Shown here piece after piece: positions 61,300 through 64,000 of a stretch of DNA of 64,000 bases. Source of the DNA: Citrobacter telavivensis (lineage in GTDB: Bacteria > Pseudomonadota > Gammaproteobacteria > Enterobacterales > Enterobacteriaceae); the NCBI GenBank assembly GCA_009363175.1, contig CP045205.1, positions 2,728,001 to 2,792,000 of the forward strand, written 5' to 3'. Position 1 is the first letter of the stretch; each line of letters opens with the position of its first letter. Position numbers and translations under genes: made by a program. A model generated the notes under the pieces. It made no database searches, was not told where the DNA came from, and saw only the letters and a program-made list of their open reading frames with translations.

Positions 61300-61956
61300 T
61301 CCTTTGTAAAACAGGAAGCGAATGGACTGGCATCCCGCCGGTCTTTCCTTCCTGGGTCATTATCCTGCACGCTATTAGTGCAGTTACATATCTCTTCGCT
61401 ATATCCGTTCCTTCCTGAGTCATTCCGTTGGTTATTGTCTGCACACACTTAATTATATTTTTCCATACGTTAATAATGTGAACTTCCCCGTTTTGTGAGA
61501 ATGATCGGCTTTATAATAATCGAAACGTTTCTTTCCCTATTTTTGTGCATTGTCATCATTCTTTCATTAAATGAGTGCATAAGAACAGTGGATATCAGGT
61601 TGGACCGAAATGTGTTGTTATTATGATAACGGGCCATTTTGTGTTGAGACAAATTATGCATAACAAAGCAGAATTTGTGATAACGGCCTGACTCCACGTT
61701 TCATCATCGCGATGATCTGGAAGTCATGAAGTTATTGAGCTATGGTTGAAAAGTCCCCGTTGCGATGCTGGTCTGACAAGGGCTCAGCAAGAACGCGGGA
61801 ATATATCGGCTTGAGAATTGACGCATAACTGTGCAGATACTCTGTGTCGACTGGTGAGATTTGTGCGACCGATCGAGACACGTTTAAAAATGGCTTGCCA
61901 TAATTAACGTTGTATGTGATAACACGTTTTGGGTTAAACGAGGTACAGTTCTGTTT
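61300..61956. other. Long AT-rich region upstream of yobF-cspC
   Basis: This 657-base stretch has no recognised gene. It should contain the yobF-cspC promoter and a long leader. A perfect 14-bp palindrome, ATCATCGCGATGAT, is at 61703-61716 without a T run. A short hydrophobic open frame lies at 61501-61626 on the plus strand. Cold-shock protein mRNAs often have long structured leaders, which may explain the space. Confidence 0.6.
61501..61626 (+). CDS. Possible 41-residue hydrophobic small protein
   Basis: The frame opens MIGFIIIETFLSLFLCIVII and continues with LSLNECIRTV before a charged end, a pattern compatible with one membrane segment. The ribosome site is poor: GTGAGA directly abuts the ATG. 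Low GC content of the region makes such frames likely by chance. Listed only because PhoP- and stress-linked small membrane proteins are common in this neighbourhood. Confidence 0.2.
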   Translation: MIGFIIIETFLSLFLCIVIILSLNECIRTVDIRLDRNVLLL

Positions 61957-62100
61957 ATGTGTGGCATTTTCAGTAAAGAAGTCCTGAGTAAACACGTTGT
62001 CGTTGAATACCGCTTCTCTGCCGAACCTTATATTAGTGCCTCAAGCAGTAATGTCTCAGTTTTATCTATGTTAGGCCTGCGGGCTAAGAAAACACTCTAA
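61957..62100 (+). CDS. yobF: YobF, stress-linked small protein
   Basis: The 47-residue peptide matches E. coli YobF (MCGIFSKEVLSKH...LRAKKTL) and is translated just upstream of cspC, 12 bases apart. In E. coli it is induced by heat and other stress after transcription. The cysteines seen in E. coli (GASCSN and SMLC) are replaced by Ser and Gly here, leaving only Cys2. Confidence 0.93.
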   Translation: MCGIFSKEVLSKHVVVEYRFSAEPYISASSSNVSVLSMLGLRAKKTL

Positions 62101-62112
62101 GGAATTTTGCAA

Positions 62113-62322
62113 ATGGCAAAGATTAAAGGTCAAGTTAAGTGGTTCAACGAGTCTAAAGGTTTTGGCTTTATTACTCCGGCTGATGGCAGCAAAGACGTGT
62201 TCGTACACTTCTCCGCTATCCAGGGTAATGGCTTCAAAACTCTGGCTGAAGGCCAGAACGTTGAGTTCGAAATTCAGGACGGCCAGAAAGGTCCGGCTGC
62301 TGTTAACGTAACAGCTATCTGA
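62113..62322 (+). CDS. cspC: Cold shock-like protein CspC
   Basis: CspC is a constitutive cold-shock-domain RNA-binding protein that stabilises stress mRNAs including rpoS and acts as an antiterminator. The 69-residue product is identical as far as I can tell to E. coli CspC, with RNP1 KGFGFI (about 15-20) and RNP2 VFVHF (about 29-33). The ATG at 62113 is preferred over an in-frame TTG at 62107. A terminator follows. Confidence 0.98.
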
Positions 62323-62370
62323 TCGACACCACTGATTTGAAGCGCGTCTGCGCATCAACCTCAGATTTAA

Positions 62371-62395
62371 AGCCTCGCTGATGCGGGGCTTTTTC
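62371..62395 (+). terminator. Terminator after cspC
   Basis: AGCCTCG and CGGGGCT form a stem around CTGATG, followed by a T run, an intrinsic terminator for yobF-cspC. Confidence 0.88.
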
Positions 62396-62524
62396 ATGCA
62401 TCTTCCTTCAAAGTATGTCTGAATACCTTCTTCGTTAGCGCTTTGTTGCAAAGCCGTGATGTTATTAGCATAGTTTTCCCCGCTTTCCCGCCGTTATTCC
62501 CGTTAAATCAGTCACCTGAATATC

Positions 62525-64000
62525 ATGTTTGCCGGAGAACAGGTGAAAAAGAAAAGTGATGGTACGGCGCGAAGTTTCACACCGCTACGCTTTGCACTAC
62601 TTTGTATAGCCATATTGCTGAGTCTGGGAATGCTATTGGGACGCGTCGCATGGTTGCAGATTGTTGAACCCGATTCCCTGGTCAGGCAAGAAGATATGCG
62701 CTCGTTGCGCGAAGTCACCACGGCATCGCCGCGCGGAATGATTACTGACCGGCAGGGACGGCCACTGGCGGTGAGCGTACCGGTGAATGCGGTCTGGGTT
62801 GATCCGCAAACCTTGTTGAGTAAAGGCGGCGTTGGCGCCAACGAACGCTGGCAGGCGCTGGCGAATACGCTGCATCTCTCGCTCACAACGCTGGCGGCGC
62901 GCGTTAACCACGATCCGTCGGCACGGTTTATCTACCTTGCGCGTCAGGTCTCTCCTCAACAGGCGAAGTGGATAGAGAGACTGAATTTGCCCGGGATCAA
63001 CTTGCGTGAAGAATCCCGGCGGTTTTACCCGGCAGGACATGTCGCGGCGAATCTGATTGGTTTTACCAACATTGACGGGCAGGGTATTGAAGGCATTGAG
63101 AAAAGCTTTAACGCACAGTTAATGGGTAAACCGGGTTCCCGTCTGGTCCGCAAGGATAAATTCGGCCATGTGATTGAAAACATCACGGAAGTCAATCCTG
63201 TACCGGCTCATGAACTTCAGCTTAGCATTGATGAGCGACTGCAGACGGTTACCGAAGATGCGCTGGACAATGCGGTTAGCTGGAATAAAGCGGAATCCGG
63301 AGCCGCCGTGCTGGTGAACATTGCCACCGGTGAGATTCTGGCGATGGCCAGTTTCCCCGATTTTAACCCGAATAATCGGGATGGTGCGGGGCTTGACGAT
63401 TTTCGCAATCGAGCGATTAGCGATACCTTCGAACCGGGATCGACGGTGAAACCGCTGGTCATCATGACGGCGCTTGAGCAGGGGATTGTGCAGCCTGACA
63501 GCGTAATCGATACCCATCCATTTTTTCTCGACGGGCATCGCATCCGCGACGTGGGTTTTTATCCGGAACTGACGCTGACCGGTATTTTGCAAAAATCGAG
63601 TGACACCGGAGTATCGCATCTCTCGCTGGCGATGCCCATTCAGCAGTTAGTGGATACATATCAGCGTTTTGGCTTTGGTCAGCCCACGGGACTGGGACTC
63701 ACCGGGGAGAGTCAGGGGCTGATGCCACAGCGTCACTACTGGAGCGATTTGGATCGTGCAACATTTGCCTTTGGCTACGGCCTGATGGTGACACCGCTTC
63801 AACTGGCGCACGTCTATGCCACGATTGGCAGTTTTGGCCTTTACCGACCGCTCTCCATCACGCGTATCGATCCGCCGGTCATCGGCAAACGCGTGATGTC
63901 CGAAGCGTTGGTCAGACAGGTAGAACATATGATGGAAAGTGTTGCTCTGCCGGGTGGCGGCGGAACGAAGGCGGCGGTTCGGGATTATCGCGTGGCGGTT
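62525..64000 (+). CDS. FtsI paralogue (PBP3-like transpeptidase), partial
   Basis: This is a class B penicillin-binding protein running off the window end, about 490 residues of an expected about 580. After a membrane anchor (about 18-40) it has the PBP dimerisation domain (RGMITDRQGRPLAVSVP) and the transpeptidase with the active Ser in FEPGSTVKPL. The second motif reads SSD (KSSDTGVSH) where E. coli FtsI has SSN. The KTG box lies just beyond the edge. Salmonella has a paralogue, PBP3sal, at this place next to cspC, used for division in acid. Starts at ATG 62525 or GTG 62543 are both possible; the true ftsI is in the dcw cluster. Confidence 0.9.
   Translation, partial: MFAGEQVKKKSDGTARSFTPLRFALLCIAILLSLGMLLGRVAWLQIVEPDSLVRQEDMRSLREVTTASPRGMITDRQGRPLAVSVPVNAVWVDPQTLLSKGGVGANERWQALANTLHLSLTTLAARVNHDPSARFIYLARQVSPQQAKWIERLNLPGINLREESRRFYPAGHVAANLIGFTNIDGQGIEGIEKSFNAQLMGKPGSRLVRKDKFGHVIENITEVNPVPAHELQLSIDERLQTVTEDALDNAVSWNKAESGAAVLVNIATGEILAMASFPDFNPNNRDGAGLDDFRNRAISDTFEPGSTVKPLVIMTALEQGIVQPDSVIDTHPFFLDGHRIRDVGFYPELTLTGILQKSSDTGVSHLSLAMPIQQLVDTYQRFGFGQPTGLGLTGESQGLMPQRHYWSDLDRATFAFGYGLMVTPLQLAHVYATIGSFGLYRPLSITRIDPPVIGKRVMSEALVRQVEHMMESVALPGGGGTKAAVRDYRVAV

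Overview
The window is a stretch of chromosome from an enterobacterium of the Escherichia/Salmonella/Citrobacter group. Nearly every protein can be matched by length and sequence to an Escherichia coli K-12 counterpart, in the order known from the cheZ to cspC segment. A second FtsI-type penicillin-binding protein follows cspC, as in Salmonella, and a sugar-catabolism block absent from K-12 sits between flhE and argS. Together these suggest Citrobacter or a close relative. The species cannot be fixed from the sequence alone.

Layout: (1) 1-4.1 kb is the end of cheZ and the flhBAE flagellar export operon. (2) 4.1-12.6 kb is an accessory carbohydrate block. It holds a RhiT/RhiN-like pair for unsaturated rhamnogalacturonides and a divergent locus with a DeoR-type repressor, FGGY kinase and DERA-type aldolase on one strand and an FHS (FucP-type) permease and VOC protein on the other. 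(3) 12.6-25.6 kb has argS, yecM, cutC, cmoBA, yecNED, aspS, nudB, yebC and ruvC-ruvAB. (4) 25.6-30.6 kb has the zinc importer znuCB/znuA, mepM and lpxM. (5) 30.7-37.8 kb is a central carbon block: pykA, hexR, zwf, edd, eda. (6) 37.9-49.4 kb has purT, SOS-linked yebG, yebFE, a frameshifted ptrB, exoX, yobB, holE, the copper set yobA-yebZ-yebY, the SdsR/RyeA sRNA pair, pphA, yebW, yebV and rsmF. (7) 49.4-60.3 kb has letAB, msrC, proQ-prc, htpX, yebQ and kdgR. (8) 60.4-64 kb has yobH, mgrB, yebO, yobF-cspC and an ftsI paralogue cut by the window edge.

Several regulatory circuits can be read directly: LexA boxes at ruvAB and yebG, a Zur box between znuC and znuA, a HexR box before zwf beside hexR itself, a GntR-type operator before edd, a PurR box before purT, and a PhoP box before mgrB. 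The most notable new link is a near-consensus KdgR operator in front of the RhiT/RhiN-like pair, 55 kb from kdgR in the same window. The divergent locus looks like an uncharacterised deoxysugar-type pathway and is the best candidate here for undescribed biology. ERIC and REP/BIME elements punctuate the intergenic spaces. No tRNA, rRNA, insertion sequence, prophage or CRISPR array was seen.
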